Below are positions 54,640-64,000 of a stretch of 64,000 nt of DNA, in pieces. Source of the DNA: Chondromyces crocatus. Lineage in GTDB: Bacteria > Myxococcota_A > Polyangia > Polyangiales > Polyangiaceae. The position numbers were made by a program, and so were the translations under genes. Position 1 is the stretch's first letter, and every line of letters starts with the position of its first letter. The notes beneath the pieces were generated by a model that searched no databases, was not told where the DNA came from, and saw only the letters and a list, made by a program, of their open reading frames with translations. The stretch is taken from contig NZ_CP012159.1 in assembly GCF_001189295.1 (NCBI RefSeq), forward strand, positions 1,240,001 to 1,304,000, given 5' to 3'.

Positions 54640-55929
54640 TCACTGCCCCCCGGGCACCTCGTTCACCCAGTGGAACCCACGGCTCACGAGCGGGAAGCGC
54701 GACAGCTCCGTCCGACGCAGCCGCACCGTGAACCGCGCCGCATCCGTGACGTCCTCGAGCACGAGCTGGTCCGGACCAGGCATCGAATAGGACACTGTCC
54801 GCGGAGGCTCCTTCTTCAGGTAATGGGTGAGCACGAAGGTCTTCTTCTCGGCGTCCTGCTCCACCTGGAAATGCGTCGGCTTCCCGCTGGTCATCATCGC
54901 CGAGAGGTAGCCGCCTCGCAGCACGGCGGCCTGCCAGCGGCTCTCGTCCGTCACCAGCGGCGGCACGTCCTGGCCCTCCCGGACGAAGGATTCGACCAGG
55001 TAATCTCCGAGCGGCGGCTCTCCCCCTCGGACCATCGCCATCTGCCGCGCGCTCGCCTCGATCTGGCCCGTCACCTGCGTGGACAGCATCGTCCCGAGGA
55101 ACAGCACCTTGGTCACTCCCGCCACCCGGTCCATCCACGGTGCCCGCCACGGCACCTCGTCGATCACCGCCTGCGTCGGCTGGTTCAGGACCAGGACCTT
55201 CGAAAGCCGCCGCGCGTCGGGGAGCGTCAGCGCGACGGCCACGAGCAGCAGGTGCGACGAGTAGAGCTTGACCGGAACGTCGTAGCTCAGGTTCATCATG
55301 ACCACGTTGCTCATCACCCCGATCACCACGAGGGCCCCCAGCGTCGTCGTCCGCCGGAAGAAGAGCAGCAGCCCGCCCACCACCTCCGCCACGCCTCCGA
55401 ACGTCGCGTATGGCGTCGAGTGCCCCATGAAGTTCCAGAGGAGCCCCATCGGTGAGAGTTCCCCGAGGGGCGTCAGCAGTGCGATGAGGCCGGGCTCGAC
55501 GAACTGGGTCGGGATGATCTTCGCCAGCCCGTAGTCGATCATCACCACGCCGAGGGCGTAGCGCAGGGTGAGCCGCAGCCACGCGGCGAGCCGCGTGTAA
55601 TGCGTCCGTCGCGCGTCGAGCACCGACCAGACGCTGGCGCCGACGATGGCCAGCGCCAAGAGGCAGAAGGTCTGTACGTAGTCCCAGAGCCGGTCGCCGC
55701 TCCCCGTGCGCTGGTTCGGGATCTCGGACCCGACCCCGAGCACGTGCTCCCCTACCCAGGGGACCAGCGCGTTCCAGGGCGCCTCAACCAGGTCCCGGAT
55801 CCAGTCCGTGCCGGGGAGGTATCCAGCCGGGAATGGAAAGAAGTAGAGGACCAGGTAGACGAACGCGAACCTGAAGCCGATGCGCTTCGCAAGGCTCCAG
55901 CGCGCGAGGGGCTGCTCGGCGGGGGTCAT
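54640..55929 (-). CDS. DoxX-like polytopic membrane protein
   Basis: A 429-residue inner-membrane protein with about seven helices in residues 15-310. RYALGVVMIDYGLAKIIPTQF and GGVAEVVGGLLLFFRRTTTL follow the DoxX/DoxD-type pattern of a small four-helix unit with a conserved Gly-rich helix pair, here followed by a soluble C-terminal region (residues 310-429, strands such as FHWVNEVPGGQ). ATG at 55929 is preferred; an earlier ATG at 55971 is in frame, and neither has a convincing ribosome site. It is convergent with the large exported protein, 18 bases apart. Function unknown. Confidence 0.8.
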   Translation of the reverse strand: MTPAEQPLARWSLAKRIGFRFAFVYLVLYFFPFPAGYLPGTDWIRDLVEAPWNALVPWVGEHVLGVGSEIPNQRTGSGDRLWDYVQTFCLLALAIVGASVWSVLDARRTHYTRLAAWLRLTLRYALGVVMIDYGLAKIIPTQFVEPGLIALLTPLGELSPMGLLWNFMGHSTPYATFGGVAEVVGGLLLFFRRTTTLGALVVIGVMSNVVMMNLSYDVPVKLYSSHLLLVAVALTLPDARRLSKVLVLNQPTQAVIDEVPWRAPWMDRVAGVTKVLFLGTMLSTQVTGQIEASARQMAMVRGGEPPLGDYLVESFVREGQDVPPLVTDESRWQAAVLRGGYLSAMMTSGKPTHFQVEQDAEKKTFVLTHYLKKEPPRTVSYSMPGPDQLVLEDVTDAARFTVRLRRTELSRFPLVSRGFHWVNEVPGGQ

Positions 55930-56084
55930 GGGAGGGGCTCGGGAGGTTAGAGTGACGCGCTCTCGGGCCATTGGGAAAATTCGTGCGGCGGCCCTGGTGA
56001 CGCCCGCCGTGCGCGTGACGCCCGCCGTGCGAGGCCGCCCCGGCCTTGCACGCCGCCTCGACGTTCCTCGACGTTCCTCGACCT

Positions 56085-57224
56085 TCAATGCATCGCGAGC
56101 GCTGCGCTGTATCCCCGCAGTTTTTCCAGCACCCGCGCCTTTTCGGCCCCATCGAGCAGCACCGGGCGGTAATCGTTCCGCTCCGGGACCGACGACACCC
56201 GCGCCGGAATCGCCTGGCTTTCTTTCGGGACCACGCGCCCCTCCTTCCGCTGGAAGGTCGCCTGATAGATGATCGTGTCCTTGTCCTCGGGATTCGAGTG
56301 ACCCCCGAAGACGAAGTTTCCAAGCGAATACACGATCTCTCTGCCTCGGTACGTCTCGATCCCCTGAATCACGTGGGGGTGATGGCCCAGCACCAGATCG
56401 GCCCCTGCGTCGATGGCACCGCGCCCCAGGCGAATCTGATCTCCATTGGGCTGGTACACCCCCTCGCCGCCCCAGTGGAAGGACACGATCACCAGGTTGT
56501 CGGGCCGCTTTTCGCGGCTCACGGACCGCACCATGTCCTTCATGATCGAGCTCGGCTCTCCGCCCGTGTACCCCAGGTTCACCACCTCGATCCCTTTGAT
56601 CGTCCGCCGATCCACGAGGCCGAACCCGAAGACCCCGACCCCTTGCGCTTGCACCGCCCGCACCGTGTCCTCGAAGCCGACCCGCCCGAGGTCGTACGCG
56701 TGGTTGTTCGCCACGCTCACAGCCTCCACGCTGCCGAGCACCAGCATGCGGGCCCACGCCGGATCACCGCGGAATTGCAGCCCTGCCGAGGGCTCGCGCG
56801 GCTCATGGGTGGTGAGTGTCGTCTCCAGGTTCGCGATCGTCAGGTCGTCCTGCGACAGCAACCCCACGACGCCGGAGAACGGATAGGCGAGATCTCCCCC
56901 TCGCTCCTGCATTTCCACATGAAATGAGCCCACCCCCCAGCGCGACTTGAGGTCCGTGCCGATCGTGCAGTCGCCTACCGCGCTGATCCGGAGCGACGGC
57001 TCCTCGTCGAGCCCTGTCTCGTCGGCACGCTCCTTTTTGGACCTCGACGCTTCCGTGAGATCCATGGAAGGCGCCGCGGGCCCCCTCTCCTCGATGCGCT
57101 TCTCGGCAGCCCCAGGGCGCTCCTCGCCTGCGCCCTGCGCCTCGGCTCCCGTGCCCTGCGCCTCGGTACACGCCGCGCACACCACCACCGCCGTCAGGAC
57201 GAGCGCACTCCTCGCGAGCTTCAC
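56085..57224 (-). CDS. CapA-family (PgsA-like) lipoprotein
   Basis: A 379-residue CapA-family protein, the metallophosphatase-like family that includes the PgsA/CapA subunit of poly-gamma-glutamate export. Landmarks: RISAVGDCTIGTDL near residue 80 (metal Asp), IANLETTLTTHEP near 135, VSVANNHAYDLGRVGFEDTV near 170, FHWGGEGVYQPNGDQI near 250 and DLVLGHHPHVIQGIETYRGR near 290. The N-terminus is a lipoprotein signal ending VVCAAC, then a linker with the repeat EAQGTGAEAQGAG. Start is GTG at 57224, close behind a GAGGGG. No PgsB or PgsC is adjacent; the PgsC-like gene is 33 kb away. Confidence 0.92.
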   Translation of the reverse strand: MKLARSALVLTAVVVCAACTEAQGTGAEAQGAGEERPGAAEKRIEERGPAAPSMDLTEASRSKKERADETGLDEEPSLRISAVGDCTIGTDLKSRWGVGSFHVEMQERGGDLAYPFSGVVGLLSQDDLTIANLETTLTTHEPREPSAGLQFRGDPAWARMLVLGSVEAVSVANNHAYDLGRVGFEDTVRAVQAQGVGVFGFGLVDRRTIKGIEVVNLGYTGGEPSSIMKDMVRSVSREKRPDNLVIVSFHWGGEGVYQPNGDQIRLGRGAIDAGADLVLGHHPHVIQGIETYRGREIVYSLGNFVFGGHSNPEDKDTIIYQATFQRKEGRVVPKESQAIPARVSSVPERNDYRPVLLDGAEKARVLEKLRGYSAALAMH

Positions 57225-57286
57225 CCCCTCAGTCTTGCCTGCGCCAGACCTCCGCCGCCAACTTCCCGGCCAGCACCGCGCCGGGC

Positions 57287-57700
57287 TCAGCTCCCGCAGG
57301 CCTTCTCCACGATCCCGAGCAGCGCGTCGACGTCGAGCGGCTTGTGCAGGAAGTCCTCTCCTGGCGGAGGGTCCTCCGACGCCGACACGATCGTCACCGG
57401 GATGGCGGCCAGCGCGTGCACCTGCTTCAGCGCCACCAGCATCTCTTGCCCGCTCATCACGGGCATCACCAGGTCCAGGAGGATCAGGCCCGGCGGAGGG
57501 TCCACGCGCTTCAACAGCTCCAGCGCCTCACGGCCGTTCTCGGCGCAGTACACATCGTAGCCGTTCTCCTCCAAGAGCTCCCGCAGCGCGTCGCGGAGCT
57601 CGGCGTCGTCGTCGACCACCAGCACCGGAGCGCGTGAGTTGGAGGAACTGGGCGTCAACTTTCCGGCAAGTCCCCCCGAGGACCGCGAGTCAGCCATCAT
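57287..57700 (-). CDS. Single-domain response regulator
   Basis: A 137-residue receiver-only protein. After a Ser-rich start (residues 1-23), APVLVVDDDAELRDALRELL gives the acidic pocket D30-D32, ILLDLVMPVMSGQEM the phospho-accepting D76, SAS near 106-108 the conserved Ser/Thr position and FLHKPLDVD the Lys at 120. No DNA-binding or enzymatic output domain and no adjacent histidine kinase: CheY/SpoIIR-like in layout. ATG at 57700 is used; a second ATG follows at once. Its TGA is 62 bases before the CapA gene start on the same strand. Confidence 0.95.
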   Translation of the reverse strand: MMADSRSSGGLAGKLTPSSSNSRAPVLVVDDDAELRDALRELLEENGYDVYCAENGREALELLKRVDPPPGLILLDLVMPVMSGQEMLVALKQVHALAAIPVTIVSASEDPPPGEDFLHKPLDVDALLGIVEKACGS

Positions 57701-57968
57701 CTACCTCAGAACGCGACAAGCATCGAAAGCCAGGATCGCCGGGGTCGCGCCGCCGGCGCTGCGAGCTGCGATGCATGAATAGCAGGGTCGGTTCCTGCTC
57801 GCATCACCGCTGCGCGCGAGTTCGTCGGACGCCGAGCGCGACAGGTCACGCGGGTAACGTGTGGAGATCTGGCACCGCACGCGAGCCTCGTGCTCGGGAC
57901 AACCTCCGTCAAGAGGGGGACCGCGAAAATGACGGATACGCCCGCCCAGGCGCCGAACCGCCGCGGCC

Positions 57969-60740
57969 TCAAGGCCGCGCGCTGCGGGGCCAGTTCGAGA
58001 GCCGCTTCGTCAGCAGCGGCGCCTCGCGCTGGCGCATCGCCACGCAGGCGGCCGCCGCCGAAAGCGTCTGCTGGAGCGGACGGTCCGCGCCCTCCACATC
58101 CAGGAGCGCCTCCTTGAAAAAACGCGCCGCCTCCTCCCGTGGCTCCTCCTCGCAGAGCGTCCCCAGGACCTCCGTGGTGCGGACCAGCTCGGTGTCGGCG
58201 AGCTTCCCTTTCAGATCGGCGAGGTGCTCCTTCAACCATGCGACCACGTGGGGCCGGGCGGCGGGCCACACCGTCGCGGCCCTGAACACCACAGCGCCGT
58301 CCTGGGTCGTCACCCCGCCGCTCAGCGTCCAGTCCAGGGCGCGGCGCAGCAGGGCCGGATCGGCGAAGCTCCCCATCGCTTCCAGGATCGTCTGCCGGTT
58401 CTCCAGCGTGGAGGCGCTCTTCAGTGCCGTGGTGAGCTGCCTGAAGCGTGCCTCGCCCGCGCGCCGCGTCGACGCACGGAGCGCGATGGCCGCGGCGCTG
58501 CCCCCCGCCGCGCGCGGATCCTTGAGGAATGCCGCCGCCTTGCGCTCGGCATCGGTGAACAGCCAGGGATCCTCCGTCAACACGAGCAGCGCCTCCAGCG
58601 TGTCCCGCCGCAAGAGCCGCTGGTCATCGGTGTCGGTCTTGCGCGTCTCCCAGCCCAGCTCCCGCGCGATGGGCAACAAGAGCGACGACGCGAACCCCTG
58701 GAAGCCAGGCCTGAACCCCTCCTCCACCACCGTGTCGCTCAGGCCCCGGAGCGCGCGGATCATCGCCTCGACCACCAGCCGGTGCCGCTCCCGCTTCAGC
58801 CCCGACAGCAGCTCGAGCAGCACCTCCGCGCCGAGCTCCCCGCTCTGCACGAGCGCCCAGGTGTTCTCGATGAGCCCGATGCGGCCGCGCACGTCGAGCG
58901 CCTGCGTGTTTGCCGAGAGCGCCGCGAGCTGCGCGGTGGGCAGTGCGAACCGGTAATACCCAGCACCGACCGGGTTCGGGTGGATCCAGCGCGGGCAGCG
59001 CCCTTCGGGCAACGCGACCTCCCCCGTCGCCTTGTCCAGGAGCTGACAGGCCGGCCCCATCTTGCCCTCGCCGTCGTACCCGATGCACACCGGGATCCTG
59101 AAGGGGCCCTCCTTCACCGGCTCCCGGCTCGTCGGCAGCGTCGCGCGAAGCCGGATCTGGGAGAGCGTCACCCGGGGGGGCTTGCCGCCCTCGCAGGCGA
59201 GTTCGGCGCGCACGAGTGGTACCCCCGCCCGATCGAGGAAGGGCGACGCCACCGCCGCCGCATCTTGCCCCGAGACCGAGGACAGCGACGTGAGCAGATC
59301 GTCCGTCGTCGCGCTCCCGAGCGCGTGCGTCTTGATGTAGGCCCGCACGCCATCGCGGAACGGCGTCGCTCCGACCCAGGACTCCAGCATCGCGAGCACG
59401 GCCCCGCCCTTCTCCCCGGTGAACGGTGCGAGCGCCTCCTTCGCCTCGCTCGTGCTCGTCACGGCGGGTCGGGCCGGCGCGGTCGCGTCGAGCAGATCCA
59501 GGTTCATCGCCCGGCTCCGCTCCTCCAGCGCCGCCGCGCGCGCATTCGTCGCGGGGCGCCACGTGTCGAGCACCTCCGCCTTCATCCACGCGGCGAACCC
59601 CTCGTGCAGCCACAGATCGTCCCACCATGCCGCCGTCACCAGGTTGCCGAACCACTGGTGGGCCATCGCGTGCGCCACGGCCTCCTCCATGCCCCGCCGG
59701 GCCGACGTCGACGCCGTCGTCGCGTCGAGCAGCACCAGATCCTCGCGGAAGCTGACGAGGCCCGCGCTCTCCATGGCGCCGAAGCCGAGTTCGGGCACGG
59801 CGAGCAGATCGAGCTTGGGGAAGGGGAAGGGCTGGTCGAGCGTGGCGGCGACGACCTTCAGGTGCGCGGCCGCGGTCTCGAGCACCATCTGCCCCGCGTC
59901 TGCCTTCCCGCGTGGTGTGATCACCCGCAAGGGCACCGCCCCCCGCGGCCCCTCGCGCAGCTCGAACGGCCCCACCCCGAGCGCGAGCAGGTACGTCGGC
60001 AGCGGGGGCGTGGTGGCGAAGGTGAACGTCGAGCCTCGCCCGTCCTCGGGCTCGGTGTGATCGGTCTCGGGTGTGTTGGAGACGACCAGGTTTCCCTTCG
60101 GCGTGGTGACCTTCACGTCGAACGGCACCTTGAACGACGGCTCGTCGAAGCAAGGAAACAGCCGCCTCGCATCCGTGGGCTGGAGCTGGGTGAACACGTA
60201 GGACGCGCCCGCTTCCTCGACCCGGTACAGACCCGCCGGCTGGCTGTCGAGCGGTGCGGAGTAGGCGATGCGGATCTGGGCCTGCCCTGGTGGCAGCGGC
60301 CGGGACAGGCTCAAGACCAGCTCCTCGGGGCTCCCCTTGTTGCCTGGCGCCTTCCGCGGGACGACCCGCGCCGGCAAGAGTTCCCCGTCGAGCACCACCT
60401 CGGAGCGCGCGATGGTGAGTTCGCGCCCGTGCAGCACGAGCGACTCGGTCTTCACCGGCACCTCGATGTCGATGGTCACGTCGCCGTAGAAGCGCTCCTT
60501 CGTGGGATCGATCGAGAGCGAGAGGGCGTAGTGCAGCGGGCGTGCCGTCCCGGGGAGGCGCCCCGAGGCGTACGTGGCGGGCGCGGCCACCTCGCTCCGC
60601 TGCACGGGCGGCTTCGGTGGCGGCGCGCGCGTGATGTCGTTGCTGTACGAGCACCCGGCGGCGAGCGCGAGGACCGCGAGCGCCGCGCGGCAGGTGACGG
60701 GGCGAAGGCGGGCTCCTTGGGACGGCATCGGGGTCCTCAT
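57969..60740 (-). CDS. M1 aminopeptidase-like lipoprotein with substituted catalytic residues
   Basis: A 923-residue M1-family (gluzincin, PepN-like) protein exported as a lipoprotein (lipobox LAAGC near residue 30). The zinc site is intact: H357 and H361 in HAMAHQWFG, and E380 in LWLHEGFAAW, with HEXXH-18-E spacing. But the general base Glu of HExxH is Ala358; GAMEN reads GAMES (321-325); and the catalytic Tyr before EKG is Gly442. By PepN numbering (H297, E298, H301, E320, Y381) the three residues needed for hydrolysis are all changed, whereas the fold (GQAQIRIAYSAPLDSQPAGL, C-terminal helical domain) is preserved. So probably a zinc-binding pseudoenzyme. It ends the P450-DUF350-membrane protein run. 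Confidence 0.9.
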   Translation of the reverse strand: MRTPMPSQGARLRPVTCRAALAVLALAAGCSYSNDITRAPPPKPPVQRSEVAAPATYASGRLPGTARPLHYALSLSIDPTKERFYGDVTIDIEVPVKTESLVLHGRELTIARSEVVLDGELLPARVVPRKAPGNKGSPEELVLSLSRPLPPGQAQIRIAYSAPLDSQPAGLYRVEEAGASYVFTQLQPTDARRLFPCFDEPSFKVPFDVKVTTPKGNLVVSNTPETDHTEPEDGRGSTFTFATTPPLPTYLLALGVGPFELREGPRGAVPLRVITPRGKADAGQMVLETAAAHLKVVAATLDQPFPFPKLDLLAVPELGFGAMESAGLVSFREDLVLLDATTASTSARRGMEEAVAHAMAHQWFGNLVTAAWWDDLWLHEGFAAWMKAEVLDTWRPATNARAAALEERSRAMNLDLLDATAPARPAVTSTSEAKEALAPFTGEKGGAVLAMLESWVGATPFRDGVRAYIKTHALGSATTDDLLTSLSSVSGQDAAAVASPFLDRAGVPLVRAELACEGGKPPRVTLSQIRLRATLPTSREPVKEGPFRIPVCIGYDGEGKMGPACQLLDKATGEVALPEGRCPRWIHPNPVGAGYYRFALPTAQLAALSANTQALDVRGRIGLIENTWALVQSGELGAEVLLELLSGLKRERHRLVVEAMIRALRGLSDTVVEEGFRPGFQGFASSLLLPIARELGWETRKTDTDDQRLLRRDTLEALLVLTEDPWLFTDAERKAAAFLKDPRAAGGSAAAIALRASTRRAGEARFRQLTTALKSASTLENRQTILEAMGSFADPALLRRALDWTLSGGVTTQDGAVVFRAATVWPAARPHVVAWLKEHLADLKGKLADTELVRTTEVLGTLCEEEPREEAARFFKEALLDVEGADRPLQQTLSAAAACVAMRQREAPLLTKRLSNWPRSARP

Positions 60741-60758
60741 CGCTTCACGAGGTGCGCT

Positions 60759-61961
60759 TCACGAGGCGCCGAAACCGAGCGCCCGCGCCTGGGCCTTCCG
60801 GGTATCACGACGGCGCCAGAGGACGGCGTCGAGCACGTAGTGGGTGGCCTGGGGGACGGCGAGCAAGGGCACGATCAACGACAGCGCAAGGGGGCCGAGC
60901 CATGGCGCTTCGCGGCCCGGGCCCCCGAACAGGGACGGGCGATCGTGCCACACCAGCCGATCCCACAGCAGCTCCTCGAAGAAGGCGAACGCCAGCGCGG
61001 TCGCGAGGAACGCCGCGAAGCCACCGGCGGCGACGCGGGCGACGACCGAGCCTGGGCGCTCTCGCCCCCGCTCGCGCGTGTATCCCCAGAGCAGGGCCAT
61101 GTAAGGCACGCCATGCGCGATCACGTTGGTCACGGTGAAGGCGAAGTCGCTGTCGAGCGCGACGATGCCCACGTACCAGGTGATCGCGGTGGCGGCGACG
61201 ACGAGGTGCTTGCCTGCGTTGAGCGGCGCGCCTGCGCGCATCCGCCAGACGTTACGGACGACGTAGGCCAGCGCGAGACCTCCGTAGAGCACACCGGCCA
61301 CCGGCAAAAGCGCGCGGAGCCAGGACACGGTGACGAAGTCGCCCTCGACGAACCAGCGGAAGCTCCGGGGCAGGTGCGCGTGCCAGTGGAGCAAGGGGAA
61401 CCCGGTGGCCGCGTAGATCAAGGCGTCGTCGAGGACCCGGTCCAGGCGCGCGCGCTCTCCGGCCCGCGCCCGGTAGATTGCCACCCAGCCCGCCTGCTGG
61501 CGGACGAAGTGGAAGACGGCGACGTAGGCGAGCACCCGCCAGAACGTGAGCGACGACGCGAGGTGCAGCGCGACGCCAGCGACCCAGCAGAGAAGCGGCA
61601 CCGCCGTGTAGAGCACCTTGCGGCGGCGCAGCTCGTCGCGATCCAGGTAGGTGCGGAACAGCGTCGTGTGGACGTGGGCGACGTCGATCGCGAGCACGAA
61701 CACGACCCAGCCCCACATGGGCAGCGCCCCCTCCTCGGAGAGCGCCGGCGACAGCGCGGCGAGGAGCAGCGCCGCCGCCGCCGACCCTCCGAACACGGCG
61801 AGATCCACGTTGCGTCCCCAGATCCAGGGCGCAGCCATGCGTGGCGAGGACATGGCTGTGGCAGAGGCCCCGGCGCCGGGTGCAGCGGTCCAGGCCGGAA
61901 CAGCACCTTGCTCGGGCGACTGCTGCGGCTCGCTGCCGCCTGGGATCGCTGCCGAGGCCAC
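60759..61961 (-). CDS. Polytopic membrane protein, unknown
   Basis: A 400-residue inner-membrane protein with about nine hydrophobic helices. Conserved-looking His residues sit in or near helices: AIDVAHVHTTLFRTYLDRDE near 100, FHFVRQQAGWVAIYRARAGE near 150, and VIAHGVPYMALLWGYTRERG near 290, suggesting metal, haem or quinone binding; no family was recognised. An alternative internal start is ATG at 61853, which removes the Pro/Ala-rich 36-residue leader. Between the DUF350 gene (16 bases upstream) and the M1-like gene (18 bases downstream), so probably the same transcript. Confidence 0.75.
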   Translation of the reverse strand: MASAAIPGGSEPQQSPEQGAVPAWTAAPGAGASATAMSSPRMAAPWIWGRNVDLAVFGGSAAAALLLAALSPALSEEGALPMWGWVVFVLAIDVAHVHTTLFRTYLDRDELRRRKVLYTAVPLLCWVAGVALHLASSLTFWRVLAYVAVFHFVRQQAGWVAIYRARAGERARLDRVLDDALIYAATGFPLLHWHAHLPRSFRWFVEGDFVTVSWLRALLPVAGVLYGGLALAYVVRNVWRMRAGAPLNAGKHLVVAATAITWYVGIVALDSDFAFTVTNVIAHGVPYMALLWGYTRERGRERPGSVVARVAAGGFAAFLATALAFAFFEELLWDRLVWHDRPSLFGGPGREAPWLGPLALSLIVPLLAVPQATHYVLDAVLWRRRDTRKAQARALGFGAS

Positions 61962-61976
61962 CGGCCGCTCCCGGGC

Positions 61977-62198
61977 TCAGCCGTGGATGGCGGCGGAGAT
62001 GATCCAGGCCAGGCCGAGGATCACCGAGCCGATCACGATGGCGAGCGCGGTGTTCTGGTCCTCCTCGATCTCCTTGCGGATGGAGAAGGGGGTGACCTTC
62101 ACGATCAGCATGAACGCCACGGCGAAGACCACGATGCCGATGAGCACGAAGAGCAGGGTCGAGATGACGGTCTTGGAGAGGACGGCCAGATCCAACAT
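61977..62198 (-). CDS. DUF350-family small membrane protein
   Basis: A 73-residue protein with two hydrophobic helices: TVISTLLFVLIGIVVFAVAF and ALAIVIGSVILGLAWIISAA, separated by a charged loop with IRKEIEEDQN, the DUF350 signature in which Glu-Glu-Asp-Gln-Asn precedes the second helix. DUF350 (UPF0719) proteins are poorly understood and often near polyamine or cell-envelope genes; here the neighbours are an unknown membrane protein and an M1-like lipoprotein. About 90 bases follow the P450 stop. Confidence 0.85.
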   Translation of the reverse strand: MLDLAVLSKTVISTLLFVLIGIVVFAVAFMLIVKVTPFSIRKEIEEDQNTALAIVIGSVILGLAWIISAAIHG

Positions 62199-62291
62199 GG
62201 GAAGAGCGCTCCAGAGAGACAGAGAGGAAGAAGGGCCGGGGCGAGCCTACGCGACTTGGACAGGCGCTCCAACCAAGTGTCTCCCTTCGCT

Positions 62292-63569
<1,278 letters not shown>

Positions 63570-63917
63570 GCTCGCCTGCCTTTCCGGGGCTCTTCTCCGC
63601 GTTGTCCGGCTGCGCCCCCGCTACCTGGAGAACCATGTCGACAGGTCGGCGAGTGTGCAACCTGGCGGCACATCGACGCCTCGATGGACGTGGCCGAACT
63701 GCCAGGATCTGGGCGAGCGCTCCACTCAGGGTGTCATTCTCGACCGTGACCGCTCGACCGAGCCCCTGATCCCTCGACCGTGACCACTCGACCGAGCCGC
63801 TGATCCCATCGAGCAGGCCTCGGCCTCTCGGGCGACTGCGAGGCTTGACCCTCCAGGACCACTCCCGCACGCTCACCGTGCACCCACTTGGCTTCATTCA
63901 GCCCATGAGAGGTTCTT
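63570..63917. other. Intergenic region with a 34-bp direct repeat
   Basis: About 350 bases lie between the P450 (minus) and a partial lipoprotein (plus). No gene is supported. The right half holds two copies, 34 bases apart, of CTCGACCGTGACCGCTCGAC (63739 and 63773), with two base differences over the full unit. The region must hold both promoters, but none was certain. Confidence 0.6.
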
Positions 63918-64000
63918 CATGGCCAGCTCACATCGGATGACCCTTCTCTTGCTCGCCGCCTGCACGGCGCCGGTGATCGCGGTCGCCGCCTGCGGCAGCG
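63918..64000 (+). CDS. Lipoprotein, N-terminal fragment (runs off the right edge)
   Basis: From ATG at 63918 the frame reads MASSHRMTLLLLAACTAPVI and then AVAACGS to the end: a hydrophobic signal with two possible lipobox cysteines, LAAC at residue 15 and VAAC at residue 25. Only about 27 residues are visible, so its identity is unknown. GAGAGG lies about 8-13 bases before the ATG. It is divergent from the cytochrome P450. Confidence 0.55.

Noticed and set aside
56085-57224. Complete poly-gamma-glutamate operon around the CapA gene
   Set aside because: No PgsB or PgsC is next to it; the nearest PgsC-like gene is 33 kb away and there is no operon continuity.

Overview
The window is very GC-rich with strong G/C bias at third codon positions. 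It carries many lipobox lipoproteins, three very large Ser/Thr-kinase proteins (one kinase-NTPase with an AgmX/PglI-like tail, one kinase-ATPase-GAF-STAS) and long low-complexity Ala/Ser/Thr/Pro linkers. That profile suggests a myxobacterium, probably a Polyangiales-type one (Sorangium/Polyangium/Chondromyces-like); this is inference from gene content, as no rRNA or marker gene is present. I found no tRNA, rRNA, transposase, integrase, CRISPR or prophage genes.

Layout. 1-4.5 kb: a minus-strand operon with a partial lipoprotein gene beyond its end; the operon has an Hsp70-like ATPase, a J-domain-like protein without HPD and a membrane/helical-repeat protein, tightly coupled (1-nt gap, then ATGA overlap). 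4.5-8.2 kb: a bestrophin-type channel, divergent from cydAB for a GRQPW-type bd oxidase. 8.3-16.5 kb: an unknown protein, a lipoprotein DUF2252 protein, a 21-bp-period tandem repeat array, a FrnE-like DsbA-family oxidoreductase, a lipoprotein, a HEAT-repeat protein, an orphan intrinsic terminator and a group II truncated haemoglobin. 16.6-23.2 kb: a small GlsB/YeaQ membrane protein, then a coupled pair, a 1188-aa protein with two PgsC/CapC-like membrane modules and an 859-aa membrane-anchored partner. 23.5-29.6 kb: a CHASE2-like sensor, PspA and pyruvate phosphate dikinase. 29.8-33.4 kb: a RecF-like ATPase, a methyltransferase, a lipoprotein and a small protein made of a duplicated unknown domain.

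33.7-48 kb is the signalling block: two tandem kinases (one with DCG for DFG, one fused to an nSTAND-like NTPase), a lipoprotein gene with an apparent frameshift, a TetR regulator, a coiled-coil PLD protein, an HCCA-isomerase-like protein and the 1665-aa kinase/ATPase/GAF/STAS protein. 48-57.7 kb: a hot-dog thioesterase, a Cys-repeat lipoprotein, a 1739-aa exported protein with a probable C-terminal beta-barrel, a DoxX-like membrane protein, a CapA-family lipoprotein and a lone response regulator. 58-63.6 kb: a minus-strand run of cytochrome P450, DUF350, a polytopic membrane protein and an M1 aminopeptidase-like lipoprotein whose catalytic residues are substituted. A partial lipoprotein starts at the right edge.

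Most striking observations: the apparently catalytically dead M1 lipoprotein with intact zinc ligands; the duplicated PgsC-like polymer/export system without a visible ligase; the 21-bp repeat array with a period of two helical turns; the orphan terminator implying an unannotated RNA; the G-tract frameshift in a lipoprotein signal peptide; and the unknown tandem-domain protein divergent from the kinases.
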